Below are positions 35,547 through 48,289 of a stretch of 64,000 bases of DNA, piece by piece (position 1 is the stretch's first letter; every line of letters begins with the position of its first letter). The stretch covers positions 1 to 64,000 of the forward strand of contig JAANYP010004337.1 of NCBI GenBank assembly GCA_020465985.1, written 5' to 3'. Source of the stretch: Centrapalus pauciflorus. Lineage: Eukaryota; Streptophyta; Magnoliopsida; Asterales; Asteraceae. The notes beneath the pieces were generated by a model. The model saw only the letters and a program-made list of their open reading frames with translations, was not told the origin of the DNA and ran no database searches. The translations under genes were made by a program, and so were the position numbers.

Positions 35547-38500
35547 TTATTGATTCAAACTACTTCCAGCATACAAGCTTTTTTCAACACATACTTTGAC
35601 TACATTTTCATATTTCCTAGCTTCACTATCCATATGTGCATCACTAGAAATCTTACAGGTATGCAAAATATGAAGATCATCTCTAGAGAGGTTTACCAGG
35701 TGAAGAGGATCGTAAACTCTAAGAATAACGTTTTCTTCAAAGTCTTCCATGACCGCTTCTCCAGTCTCAGTGTCAGCATACCACCAATGCAGATTCTTCA
35801 AGACATTCTGTGGCATAGGCTTGAGTGGCACCTTCCTAAGACATCTTGCTGGTTTGTAGTGGATCCTCATCCAAGGTCGTCCAGTTAGAGGATCAATGCG
35901 TGAAGGATCTTCTACTCTTCTTCCAACCCTTGGATTCAGTCGCTCAAACTTCCTTGATCTTCCCTCTTTTCTTATGATTCTTGCAATTACGTCTGCGTAG
36001 GGATCATTGCGAATGTTAATCAGATCTTTCCATGCTAGCGCTGTGATTTCGATCTTTGGCAGTGAGTTGAAAGCTTTTAAAGTTCGCCTCAGGTACTGGA
36101 GCCCGTCTTTCCTCTTAATTTTGAATAGCTGCAGTTCTCGATCAAAGAACCAGCTTAATATGCGTGCAGACAACTTCCCAGTACCCGGCACCCTCATTTT
36201 CTTTTTAAGTTCTAATTCCTTCTTTTCAGCTCTGAACCACAATTTTCTCTTCTCTTCATTCGTTAGTTCCCTGGCTGGTTCCTCTACTGATGGCTCAAGG
36301 TTTAACGCAGCATTCACAACCTCTACGTTAACAATATCATTCCCATCTATCACGTATGTATCAGTGATAGGGTTCTGCTGTACGACAATCTCATCAGCTT
36401 CATCATCGTCATCAGCACATACCTCGTCATCTGATTGCCAGTCAACTATCTCTTCAGGTACAAACTCACCCTCCTCTAGCTCTTCATCGTCACAATCAAA
36501 ACCTAAATCCATCGGATCATCATCAAGATCCATGAGAGCATCGATCATCTCACTAATCTCAAAATCTGTAGGCTTCGATGAACTTGCTTCTCCTACTTCT
36601 CCTCCTGCTAGACTAGGCTCCCCCTGAGATTGAGCAGTCTGAGCAGCAGAAAAATCTACTGGCTCATCCTGACTTTTACGGCTGGGATCATTGCCTTGGT
36701 TGTCTTCATCATCATCTTCTCTCGGCCTCTGTATTGCCTGATCACGGCACGACGTCTCCCCCTGAGCCTGTAAATTTTTCAATAACTGCTCTATTAGGGA
36801 GCGCATCGCCCTTATCTATGCGGCCTGATCTGCTACAAATGATTTTAGGTCTGTGTTCTCTTCCTGGACTTTCTCCACAATCTTTTTCAACTCGGCATTC
36901 TCCTTATCGAGATTTGCATTATGCGCCTGAATTTCACCGATTGCCCTAGTTAGCCCAAATATTTGAAGTTCCTGGAAGTCGACTCTATCTTTTAAGCGCA
37001 AAAACCTTTGATTGTCGGTATATGTGGTGGAGGTTGATGGAATAGACTGTATAGGTGTGGGAATAATTGGCGATGGAATATATGGTTCATCGCGAGGTGG
37101 TGGTGATGGTGGAGTGGTGGCCTGAGGTTCTTGATGTTGGAGAATTTCTGGTTGTGCTTCAGATGCTGAAGATGATCCTTGCATAACCTATGATGCTTGG
37201 CCCTTTGCCTCGTCACTAGTTGTGCAACTTCCTCCTCTTCAAAATCGGAATCATCAGATCCTCGTGATACTCTCCTCCTCGAAGCATCTTCATTGACTAC
37301 TAACCTAGATCCATACGTTCCAATCTGAACATTAGGTTCTGTAGACACTGATTCTGGAGCTTCTACTTCAATTTCCTTCATTTCCTCTGATTCGGTTGCA
37401 GACGATGACTCATCAATACCAGTCTGTTCTGGCACATATTCGTCCACATCTCTCAACACATCTTCTTCTCCCTCAGGAGGCTCAAGTAATTCACCCACTA
37501 ACGCTGCAGCTATATCTTCATTTGCATGTGGACCTGCCTCCCAGATTTCATTAAGAGTTTGGCATAATTGGTCAGCTTCGCATGGAACATTTGAAGGCCC
37601 TGCTTCTTGTATTTCTGGCTGCTGACTGGTAGAAGGCCTAGACGCCTGAGTTTGACTCGCAGAGGTTCTTTGTCTTCGCCTTTGTGCACGCGGTGGCTGT
37701 GGTTGTTGTTGTTGTTGTGGAGGCTGCCTGGCTTGAACTTCAACTTCCCCTGCCCAGTTGGCAATCTCTGGGGCTTCAAAATTTCTATCCAAGATGGCTC
37801 CAAACAGCGGACGCTCAACTGGAACAGCCAACCTTCCTCTGTGCGAGGAACAATCAGCAAAGATCCTTTTATCCATTACAGCAACGCTTTGAATGCCATT
37901 CGACTGAGGCAGATTTGGCAAGAAATGCCTGATCAACATCATGATGAACCGTGGATACAGCAGGAATTGTTGATTTTATGGAGCGGTGATCTGGTGAACA
38001 AATTCGGAGAAAAACATTTCCGAGAAACTGTATGGTCGATTATACACTATCGCGACAATCCAAGACTGGATCTTCGCAACCATATAGTCAAACCCGGCTT
38101 CTTTTGGTGTAAAGCAGACCATAAAGACATGAGCCAAAAACCTCCATTGGCCAATTAACCCGCTCTTCATATAGGACACCTTCGTCACATCGAGACTATA
38201 ACCCATTCTCTGAAAGGCCGCTTGCCTAATATTCAGAGGAAACTCGATTGGTCCAGATTCTTCTTCTTGAGAACTCAGCTGCAACACCTGACCCAGCATA
38301 TCCGCCGAAAATACTAGCGGTTGTCCAGCTATGCGAGTTCGTAGCACTGTCGGGGTGACCGAGCAGTCTACCTGAAGATGATCATAAAATTGACGAATAT
38401 ATGGTAAAACGAGTTGAACATTATGAGACAACGCAAAACCAATCCTAGATTCTACTAGGAAATCTAGCATTTGTCTGAATCCCTGCGCCTCAGGGAGATG

Positions 38501-38554
38501 ATTATCAGGATGAAGGACCATATTGTGCTTTGGCACAAAAGCTCGTACAGCCAT
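35547..38554 (-). pseudogene. Sirevirus third ORF (env position), family B
   Basis: ATG at 38554 (MAVRAFVPKHNMVL), just after the acceptor-like TTTATTGTGCAG. The N-terminal domain has SHNVQLVLPYIRQFYDHLQ, AFQRMGYSLDVTKVSYMKSG, QWRFLAHVFMVCFTPKEAG and YPRFIMMLIRHFLP. The middle is Pro/Gln/Glu-rich, then a coiled coil (IGEIQAHNANLDKENAELKK) and a strongly acidic region follow. The C-terminal domain (ARILSWFFDRELQLFKIKRK, YLRRTLKAFNSLPKIEITAL, VILRVYDPLHLVNLSRDDL) ends at the stop 35549-35547. Breaks: TAA at 37978, a frameshift near 37190 and TAG near 36818. No signal peptide or membrane segment is visible. It is the same architecture as in family A; the function is unknown. Confidence 0.75.
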
Positions 38555-40716
38555 TTCTGCACAATAAACAAAGTATTAGATTCATTAAAAATCAATAAAC
38601 TTGTTTAAATTCAAATCTGTTTTATTTTGAACTTGTTTAAGTACAAAATCCAACACAATTAAATTTCTACAAGTTTAATAAAATTTAAATTAAATAATGC
38701 AAATAAAAGACAGATTCGAATGTAACAGATTTGAATAAGTCTCCCTTTCGAGTTTGATGACAGAATCGAATCTAGTGTCCTTCTCGAGTCTAATGACAGA
38801 TTCGAGAAACCTCAGGAACAGATTCAAAACGCCGACTCTACTTAAACACCAAAAATCTTGATTTTAACCTTTTTGGACTTAGAAAATTACATTCATTAGT
38901 CCTACTAGTTACTAATCACAGATATGTGCCTTTAATTTGACTATTTATCGGTCCTAACTTGGTAATTTTGTAAAAACCCGATTTCGACCTTTAAACCTTC
39001 AAAAATCGATGATTTTGCCTAAAATGGTGTATAAGACTACATGAATCTTGTACAATCAAGTTGATTATACCTAGATACAACAGTAGAATCGAACTCCTTA
39101 GCAATAATCTCGACAAATTGTCGTTTATGAGAGAAACGATAGATTCGAGAAACAGATTCGAAATCGCCTGAGTAGATTCGAGAATATAGATTCGAAAACA
39201 GTAAGTAGTTAATGACTTCACTGTTAACCTATATATACTACCAACCTTCGAATCTAAGGCCAGACTCGAATCTACTGACATATTCGAAGCCTTCCCAATT
39301 CGAGTCTGTCCTAAACTTGAAAAACACCAAACACTTAGAAAAATTTCAAAAATTTTTGAAATAACTTCAACTTTTTCAACATTTTTCTACGGTATTGTGT
39401 AACAAGATAAACTATGCCAACTTTTTTACCCTAAGCACATGATTTTTCACGCAGTGTTTATTTTATCCAACTTTGAATGCACCCTCAGTATTTTTGACCT
39501 TTTACCTAAGTAAAAAAAAATTAAAATAAAATAAACTAAGGTAAAATAAAATAAAATAAGTAAGAAATAAAAAAAATTTTAAACTTGACTAAAAATTTAA
39601 CTAAGACTTACGCTAAACTTATTAAAATTAACAACCTATGCTAAACTCTAAACAAAATATTTTTGATGAGTATAGTCTAAGAAAGGTTCAATCAGATAGC
39701 GATGTCTGATACTCACTTTCAGTACTTAAACTTTCACACTTAGGAATTTTTGATTCCTTTGATTGTTTGTCGTGACATACCCATTTAGCCGATTGTTGGT
39801 ATTTTACCCCTTTAAACATTCTACATATCGGAATATCCCTTGGCATCTTTATTTATCATGAAATTATCTTACGTGACTCATACATAGACATACTTTTATG
39901 ATCAAGGCACACAGACAAAGATTCTAACTTGTTGGTATTTGCAAACGTTCTTTAAAAGACAAAAATCGGACACAGGTCTGTATTTTCATACAACAAAGTG
40001 TCTTAGTTTGACTTAAGGTTTATTTCTTAAAGTTAGCAAAAATGCGGTGACAGGTCTGTACTGACGTACAACAAAGCGACATATCTGCTAACCCGAATCT
40101 AAACAGAGGCAACAGGTCTGTACTTACGTACAACAAAGTTACATTCTTTCGACTCTTAATTTCATATGATTTTTCTATTCTTTCCATTTTCAGATGTATT
40201 TGATGTTGCCATACATCTCCAAAAAGTTTGCATACCTCATTTAGACTCAAAGTTTGTATGTCTTGTACATAAAAATTAAGACCGATTGGTCATACATCTA
40301 AGTTAGCGACACGATTGACTCTTTCTAGAATATTTTATTAGCCTTGAGATTCCCTATATGTATTATGCCTACCAACACATCAAACTAAATAAAGTATAAC
40401 ACTTAGAATTTAGTTGCATTATGTGTGAAAGCCTAAACACTTAGAGATTGTAACGACTGTGCTAATTTTCGTCACTTTGAACCTATGTATCTAAGACTTA
40501 ACTCATTTTCTGATATTCTCCTTTTTTTTGTATTTTTATGATTTTCTCTCTTTTTTTTTGTTTTTCATAAGAAATAGCAATAAAATAAGATAACCTACTA
40601 ACTTACTAAAAATAGAAACTTACTAAAAATGGAAACTTTCCTAAATTAGCAGACTACTGTAAAGAAAGAAATACTACGACTATAAAAGAAAATAAACTAC
40701 TATTACTAAGGTCAAA
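38555..40716 (-). other. Non-coding spacer between pol and third ORF of family B
   Basis: 2.2 kb without a credible gene. 38690-39300 is dense in TTCGAA/CTCGAG-type motifs, as in the LTRs. 39960-40145 holds three spaced copies of a 28-bp unit, ACAGGTCTGTAxTxxxGTACAACAAAG. Very AT-rich around 39480-39660 and 40500-40620. The right end carries an acceptor-like site before the third ORF. Confidence 0.65.
39975..40142. repeat. Three dispersed copies of a 28-bp unit
   Basis: Copies start near 39975, 40050 and 40111. Each has ACAGGTCTGTA, four to six variable bases and TACAACAAAG. Two contain the palindrome ACGTA. Confidence 0.85.
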
Positions 40717-43700
40717 TTATTCTGGGTTGCGCATTCCATTTAGTTGAATTAAATACTCAAACCGTGACTTATCAAATGCTTTGGTAAATAAATCTGCATT
40801 ATTATCTTCTGTTGCCACTTTTACCAATTTAATTAGGTTCTTTTCAGCACAATCACGAATAAAATGATGCCTAATGTCTATGTGCTTTGTTTTGTTGTGT
40901 TTAACTGGATTATTCGTTATAGCAATTGTAGATTGATTGTCTATCCTAATTGGAGTTTGAGTGTAAGCCAAACCGTAATCCCGCAATTGTTGTTGTATCC
41001 ACAGAACCTGTGAGCAGCAACTACCGGCAGCAACATACTCGGCCTCGCACGTTGACACGGCTACCGATGTTTGTTTCTTGCATTGCCAGGATACCAATCT
41101 CCCTCCTAGGAACTGACAACCTCCAGTTGTTGATTTGCGCGTCAAGCTGCATCCTCCGTAGTCAGAATCCGTGAACGCCTCCAACTCTAGATCTCCCTCC
41201 GCGTGATACCAAAGTCCCAGCTTCAGTTTCGACTTGAGGTATCTTAGAATCCGCTTCACAGCTTTCATATGCATCTCCTTCGGATTCGCTTGAAACCTAG
41301 CACAAATACACACAGCAAACATAATGTCAGGTCTTGAAGCAGTTAAATACATAAGTGATCCAATCATGGCCCGATATAATGTCGTATCCACATCGGTATC
41401 ACTTTCAGTACCCGGTCCGAGATTATGATTCACTTGAATCGGCGTGCTGAAATGGGCAGTCAACTTTGTTCCTTCCATCCCGAAACGCTCCAATATGTCA
41501 TAGACATACTTAGTTTGATGGATAAACATCCCTTCCTTCTTCTGGTAACTTGTAACCCCAAAAAGAAATTTAACTCTCCCATAGCACTCATCTCGAACTT
41601 AGACTTCATCACCTTCTCGAAATCTTTGCACATCTGTTCGTCTGATGATCCAAAGATGATATCATCGACGTACACTTGTACCAAGATAAAGTGTTCTCCC
41701 TTCCTCTTAACAAACAGAGTACTATCTATCCTACCCCTTTCAAACCCGTTCTCTAATAAATGGTTGGATAGAGTCTCATACCACGCCCTTGGTGCCTGAT
41801 GCAATCCATATAGAGCCTTATCTAAACGATATACTCTATCAGGATATTTTGGATCTGTAAATCCGGGCGGTTGTTCTACATACACCAACTCCTTCACTTT
41901 CCCATATAGGAAAGCACTCTTAACATCAAATTGATATACCTTAAAGCCCTTGAAGGAGGCAAAAGCTAGAAACAACCTAATGGCTTCCAGCCTTGCTACT
42001 GGTGCAAATACCTCGTTGTAATCGATTCCCTCCTCTTGGTTGAAACCCTTTACAACTAACCTAGCCTTGTTGCGCGTGACTATACCCCGATCGTCTCTTT
42101 TGCACTTAAAAACCCATTTGGTTCCTATGGCAACTTCCCCTCGAGGTAATGGAACTAACTCCCACACTTCTAGTTTCCTAAATTACGAAAGTTCTTCCTG
42201 CATCGCTTCAACCCATGAGTTATCCTTAAGTGCCATTTGCACATTCTTGGGCTCTACTTGCGATATGAAACATGAATAGAGACATGTGTGATATGCCTCG
42301 GAGTCGTTTATCATCGACAACAGCACAGTGTTGTTATTTAAACTACTCCTAGTCCTCACACCCTCGTTAGGATTTCCTATGATGCTTTCTAATGGATGGT
42401 TCTTGTTAATCCTAGAGGTCTCTATCTCATCAACCCTTAGATTATCTCCTAAGTTAGATCCTATTTCACCTAATGGGGGAACAGGCTCAGTTTCTTCATT
42501 TTCCTCCTCGTGGACATTTTCCTCAGAGTTGGAACTTGTTGCTTGAGTCTGATTCTCAGTGGTAGGTGCTTCTGAATCAGCAACTTCTGGAGATCTATCT
42601 ACAGTCGCAGTAGGCTCAGATGTGGATTCAAACGTAGTCCTCGGAAAGATATGGCCATCGTCATTCAGATGCAACGTCGCCATGTCCTTTTCGATTGTAC
42701 CTGCATTATCATCCAAAGGAATGTTAAATGACTCGAATAATTTATCATAGTCAAATATCCATTCCGGACCAGTTTGGGGTTCATGTGTATAACTTGTGAC
42801 TTCAATATTATACACAATCTCCACAGTACCATTTATTTTGTTAAAAACCTGTTTGTTTGGTGAGTTCGGCACATAACCTAGGAAGTATCCTTCGTCAGCC
42901 TTTTCACCAAACTTCGGTTGATGTTTTGTTCGTAAAAGAGTGCATGGTATCCCAAACGGTTCGAAGCAGTTAAATTAGGTGGCCGTTTATTCAAAATTTC
43001 ATAACAGGTTTTGTTTAAAGATTTGACAGTTAGGACCCTGTTTAAAATGTGACATGTGGTATTCACTGCCTCCCCCCAAAACATGGTAGGAAGCTTTGAA
43101 TCCGACAACATAGTCCTAGCTGCCTCAATTAGTGTCCTGTTTTTACGTTCGGCCACCCCATTTTGTTGAGGCTCATATGGTGCACTGAATTGATGCACTA
43201 TGCCCTTTGATAGGCAATATACACCAATTACAGTGTTTTTGAACTCAGTTCCATTATCACTACGTATTCTTTTAACCATTGTTTCGTAGGAATTCTCCAC
43301 TTGGTCTAAGAACCCGATGAGCTTGGAAGCCGTCTCGTCCTTTGTACCTAGAAAGAAAACCCAAGAGAATCGTGAGTAATCGTCAGTGATAACTAAGCAG
43401 TACCAACTACCTCCTATACTCCTTCTGTTGATTGGTCCGAAAAGGTCCATGTGCAACAAATCGAATGTTGAGGTTATGGAGTTCTGCGTTTTGGACTTGT
43501 GTGTCTTCTTATGTTGCTTGCCCTTCATGCATGGTAGACACTTGTCCTCGAACTGAAAGCTCTTCATAGGCACACCTTGCACCAGTCCATTCTTCGTTAT
43601 GTAATTCATCTTTCTTAGGTGCAAGTGAGCCATGCGTCTTTTCCACAGTACGGATTCCGTCTCTGAAGCTTTGGATAACAGACAGATTGGCCCCATCAAA

Positions 43701-44104
43701 GTCTCCGGCTTGTTCATATCCAGCATGTACAAGTCATTCTTCCTTGGTGCCCGCATCAATACCCATTCTTCAGGAATCTTAAATCCCGGTTTTAGCACTA
43801 ACGCCTCAGTGTCAGTGAACAACACTGAGTTCTTCTTATCACAGATTTGAGATACACTAATGAGATTGTGAACCAGTTTATCAACGTGATAAACTTGGTC
43901 CAACTTGATCGTCCCATTAGTGACCACTCCGGTACCCGTGATGTTTCCTCCTTTGTTACCGGCGAATGATACAAACCCCCGATTCCCACCCTTGAAGTCT
44001 GTAAGTAGACCTCTTTCCCCTGTCATGTGCCTGGAGCATCCACTGTCGACGAACCATTTGTTGTTTGGACCTGTGGTAATCTCCTGCACATGAAAGAAAA
44101 TAGG
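40717..44104 (-). pseudogene. Family B Copia pol: protease, integrase, RT, RNase H
   Basis: Starts in phase after the acceptor-like ATGTGCAG. Protease WFVDSGCSRHMTG near 44050. Integrase zinc segment (WKRRMAHLHLRKM, CLPCMKGKQ) and core (HMDLFGPI, RSDNGTEFKN, QQNGVAERKNRTLIE). RT has TKWVFKCKRDDRG, VYQFDVKSAFLYG, DKALYGLHQAPRAWY and an intact YVDDIIFG. RNase H has AFTDSDYGG, STCEAEYVA, IDNQSTI and TKHIDIRHHFIRD, ending NGMRNPE at 40719-40717. Breaks: a one-base frameshift near 42965, TAA at 42185-42183 (Gln likely), and a one-base frameshift near 41555. Otherwise open; the stop after RNase H is natural. Confidence 0.93.
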
Positions 44105-44113
44105 TTAGTTATC
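44081..44113 (-). promoter_or_regulatory. Putative branch point and 3' splice site at gag/pol boundary
   Basis: On the minus strand gaTAACTAACctattttctttc, then atgtgcag|GAG. The gag stop TAA is part of the branch-like TAACTAAC; a pyrimidine tract and TGTGCAG|G follow. The base after AG is in phase 0 of pol. It matches the layout of family A at 18774-18805. Confidence 0.5.
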
Positions 44114-46980
44114 ACGGGGAACCCAAGCCATAACTGACTTGGTTATACCATTCTCGTCCACATACTTGAACTCTTTCAAATACCCATCTCGCCTTTCAGG
44201 TGACTTGGGTCGTTGAACTTGAGTTTGTTGTGGTGCCGAGTGATTTAAGTTCACTCTTTGCCTTGGAGTAGGCATTTGTTGTGGAGCTCTTGAATAAGTT
44301 CTATTATATGGCATTTCAGACTGTGATCCCGGAGCTCTTACCGGTGCGTATTGTCTAACTGGAGTATGAGACCTAACTAGAGTGTGTGCCCTGCTAGGTG
44401 TGGTGCTCCTATAGACTTGTTGAGGTGCTGACCAAGATTGATTAATGACACGATTCGGTGAATTTGTCCTGATCACTTCCTTAGGTCCAACCTTTCCCGG
44501 TATTTGTTTCACAACATTTTTTTGTGCGGCTTGCACAGTTTTGTCGGTACTCTGAGAACTACTGGTGCTTGCCACACTGGTTGAGGGCTTAACAGGTGTT
44601 GGGTTCACTGTCTTAGGTGTAACATCGGCTTTCCTAAGCGGACAGTGAGACGCAACATGCCCTTTTTCGTGACATCTGAAGCAAGACATCTTATCTATGG
44701 ACTTTTTGTGTGTTCCCTTAGACTTGGGTGTCTCACTAGTGTCCTGGTCCTTTTGTACATCTATGGCGACTGGCTCATCGTCCTGATCAGCCCAATCAAT
44801 TTATGTTTTCCTGCAGGTGTTTCACTGGAGGAAGACACAAATTTGACTTTCTTAACCTTGACGGTTGTGTCAGTCACCTTAGGTGCATTATCTTTTACAG
44901 GCTCTGGTGTCGGTGTAGGTAGGTCCTCTAAGTCTACTGATTTATCAGTTTTCTCCTGAGGTTGAGGCACATAGTTTGCATTGAAAGGTGGAGGAATTTC
45001 GTGAAATCCTAGACCTACAGACTTTTTAGACTGTCGTTGGGCGTCTAAAACTTTCCTTAGGTTTAGGCTTGAATTCCTAAACTTTTCCAACTTGCTATTC
45101 ACCTCTGCTACCTTTACCTTTGTTTCAGCTAGCTCTATGTCCTTGTCCTTAAGACTTTTGGTCAAGGCCTCTACGTGCTCATACATAAGCTCTAATCTAA
45201 CACACTGCTCACTCAGTTTGTCTTTCAGAACTATTACGTCTTGAGCATCAGCCTTAAGTTTTTCTTTGAGATCTTGCTTAATGTCGTTTAAGCTAGTGTT
45301 ATCAGCTTTTTAATTCTCATTTTGAGCAGTTATGGATTTATGTGATTCTAAGACTAGATTTAACCTATCGTTAGAATTAACACACAACGCACATAATTCG
45401 CGAAAAAGAGAGTAAGTCAGGCTAACCTTTGAGTTATCAGATTCCACGTTGGCCATCTGAGCAGCAAACTCCAGAACTGTCTAATCATTCGTCTTCTCTA
45501 CCCACATCGGATTGCTGTCCCGTGTGGTCTGCTCTTCCCCATCACACCCAGTTTCCGTGACTTCAGCCATAAAAGCTCGAGCATTTGACTCTGGATGTGA
45601 GCTCCAGTCGTATGTACCATCTAGCTGTCTGTCTGAAGTGACATTGGATAGTAGACCAGCTAGATTGGCTTGACCAGTTGATGAACTTGGAAGGTATCTT
45701 TGTTGAGACTGAGTCTGAAACTGTCCCTGATGCTGACTCTGCCCTTGGTATGTATCCACCTTCGGTCTCTGACACTCTCTGGTGAAGTGTCCCAGGCCTT
45801 GACAGTTGTAGCACTTTACTTTGGACTTGTCAAATCCAATCCCCTTGTTGTTCATTGTCAGATTCCTCCCAGTTCTTTTGATGAATCTCTTAACCCGTTG
45901 GGTTACCATGGCCAGTTGCCATTTTAGATCCATTTCCTCAAGATCATCAGGGTCGACCTGATCGTAGTCCTCATCCCAGAGAGCAGGATCGTTAATCTTT
46001 CCCTGAACGCAGTTCCCGTAAGCGGCCACAAATGAAGCAAGTAGGTTCAAATGTTCTTCCGGTGATTTTGCGCGCATTGGCATCTTCGAATAGCTTTGAG
46101 ATGTCGTCGCCTGTGCTGCTTGAGGTTGAGGTTCTTCCGATCTTCCTAATCCTAAGAACGCTCTGTTCAGCGTATCATCAGACTCTGCTGGTGATGACGT
46201 TTCTCCGGTGAAAAACGCTGTAGCAGGTTTCGTTTCAGCGGTCACTGAAGGTTTTGTTGATTTACCAAAATACATTGCTGGATTCTGTACTTGGTCGTAA
46301 TCCGTTTCGGCCTTCAGTAGCTCGAAATGATATGCCCGCAACGTTTCCACGATATCCTCCAGAGATTGGGCATAATACTGATCCTCATTTAGCTTTATCA
46401 TTGCCACGTACATAGCCCATTTGGCTGGTAAGGCATCAAGAAGTTTGTTATTCTTATCGGTGTCAGTATACTCAATCCCGTGACTCTCAAGCTCCGTCAA
46501 TAGATGATAGAAGCGGGTGATAGTATCATCCAGCTGTTCATCCTTTAACACCTTGAAAATCGCAAACTGTTGTTTCAATAATTCCGTGCGCTTCCTTCGT
46601 ACCCTTGGATTACCCTCACACCTTTTCTCCAGTGACTCCCAAAGTTCTTTAGACGTCTTTTGAGTCCGAAATGTGTGTAGTATATCTTGAGGCAACGCCA
46701 TTCGAATTATCGAAAACGCTTTGTTCTCAGCTTCATAGAGTTTCTTATCATCTTCCTTCATCATCTGATAAGATAGAACTCTCTAACGGCCTTCAACTTC
46801 CGAAATCGGTGGAATATATCCTTCGTCAATGCACACCCACATGCGAATGTCATTAAATCGCACAAAATCGGTAAACCGATCTTTCCACCAATAGTAATCC
46901 TCGAGTTTCATCAGCTTAGGCGGAGTGTTTGCCTTCCCGACCTCGTGGTCCATTTCCAGGAATTATTGAAGATTTGACAT
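44105..46980 (-). pseudogene. Family B gag with coiled coil and two zinc knuckles
   Basis: The start chosen is the ATG at 46980-46978 (MSNLQ, stop, FLEMDHEVGKANTPPKLMKL), which keeps the conserved DYYWWKDRFTDFVRF block in frame. Early stops are TAA at 46965-46963 and TAG at 46785-46783. The open part 46764-45481 has the gag domain (LWESLEKRCEGNPRVRRKR, LEDIVETLRAYHFELLKAE) and knuckle one, CYNCQGLGHFTREC. After TAG at 45483 the frame continues through a coiled coil (ALTKSLKDKDIELAETKVKV), a TAA near 45311 and a frameshift near 44800. Knuckle two is CFRCHEKGHVASHC near 44680, followed by a Pro/Ser/Arg-rich tail ending WVPRDN and the TAA at 44107-44105. Confidence 0.85.
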
Positions 46981-47642
46981 CTTTTCGGAATTAATTGAAT
47001 ATGAACTTAATTAATTTAATTCGAAACTAATTTGAATTAATTCGTGCGAATCTAGATAGATTCGAATATAATTAGATTCCAATTTATTTGGGATTAAATT
47101 CGATTAAGTGTTGAAATTCAATTAAATTCGAAATTAAGTCAGATTCGAAAAGTCCTCAGATTCGAAGGCAATCAAACTCGAAGACACAGCAAATTCGAGA
47201 CCTATTCGATACTAGACCAGACTCGAATTAAACTCGAAATTAAGTAGACTCGAGACCCTATTCGAATGTAGCACAAACTCGAAATAGATTCGAAAACCCT
47301 CTGTATCAGACTCGAAAGGAGCGTATTTGGTTAGACTCGAGACTAAGTGTAACCCTAATTACCCCTATTAGATTCGAGCGCCGCAAACTCGAAAAACGGC
47401 TAACACTTCGAATTCTTTACGTTTTGCAGATTAAATCAATATTTTTACAAAGAAAAATATTGATTTCGATCAAAAACGTGAAAAATAACAAAGTATTTCC
47501 CGAATAAGAATTTGCTAAGCTCAAAACCACACGAAAAACACGATTTTGAGAGAAAAACCGTCCAACTAGCGTCAAGAAACCTAGAATGTATCTAGATGAA
47601 CACGAAGAACACGAAGAACACTCATTCGGCTCTGATTCCACT
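46981..47642 (-). other. Family B leader with primer binding site and TCGA-motif cluster
   Basis: The primer site at 47628-47640 (GGCTCTGATTCCA on the plus strand) is a one-base variant of the initiator tRNA-Met site, two bases from the LTR. Between about 47055 and 47400 I count roughly 18 TCGA cores, mostly as GATTCGAA, ACTCGAA or ACTCGAG. No gene. Confidence 0.75.
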
Positions 47643-48289
47643 TGTAAGGTCTACTAACTACAGATCTATCTAGACGCGAAACCGTCAACGAGTGCGGAAT
47701 CCTCGTTAACGGGTAGACGGAAACAACTCTCAATCAGAAACACGTAGACTATCAGAGGCTGAACGAACGACACACGAACGATCCTACGAACTGATTCTCT
47801 CCGAAACGGCACTAACACTGATGATAAACTCGAGATCGCTTAATGCTTAATTACTGAAGAATTCTGCAAAAAGTCTGATAATTAATCGAGTCTATCCCTA
47901 ATTATAGAGGCTGATTCGAGTCTGTTATGGGCCAAACTCGAATCCGGCCCAAGGCCCATTCGAGTTTGTCCACATTGACACTCTCGAATCTGCCTTCATT
48001 CGAATCTAGGGCTACATTCGAATTTATGACAGATTCGAATGTCAAGCCTTATATAATTCGAATCTAACTAATTCATATACTCAACTTAGCATTGGAACTT
48101 ATGTTTTTTACCTTATGATTGATATTATCTTTGTACTTTATGTTTGAACTTCTTGTAATACGTTACATCAAGTTCAAACATACAAACACTAATAAATATC
48201 AACCATATATAAACATATATAACAAACACTTGCTAAAATCACAATGTAGGATCACTTAGACTGCTATCGTCACACAAGGTGTACCAACA
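47643..48289 (-). repeat. Family B 5' LTR
   Basis: TGTAAGGTC to ACCAACA on the plus strand, 647 bp. It pairs with 34842-35486 and matches the solo LTR at 62587-63229. Confidence 0.95.

Larger units (their letters stand above)
34842..48289 (-). mobile_element. Family B Ty1/Copia Sirevirus-like element with both LTRs
   Basis: Minus strand, 13.4 kb: 5' LTR 47643-48289, primer site, leader, gag, pol (protease-integrase-RT-RNase H), 2.2-kb spacer, third ORF, polypurine tract and 3' LTR 34842-35486. The flanking five bases differ (gtctt on the left, cgctt on the right), and the flanks belong to two different broken elements, so this is probably not a simple insertion. A third LTR of the family is the solo LTR at 62587-63229. 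Genes have few breaks, which suggests moderate age. Confidence 0.92.

Noticed and set aside
36007..36627. 206-codon plus-strand Ser-rich frame
   Set aside because: It is the antisense of the acidic part of the family B third ORF.
34842..48289. Treating family B as a simple insertion with a target duplication
   Set aside because: The flanking five bases differ (gtctt and cgctt) and the neighbours are unrelated sequences.
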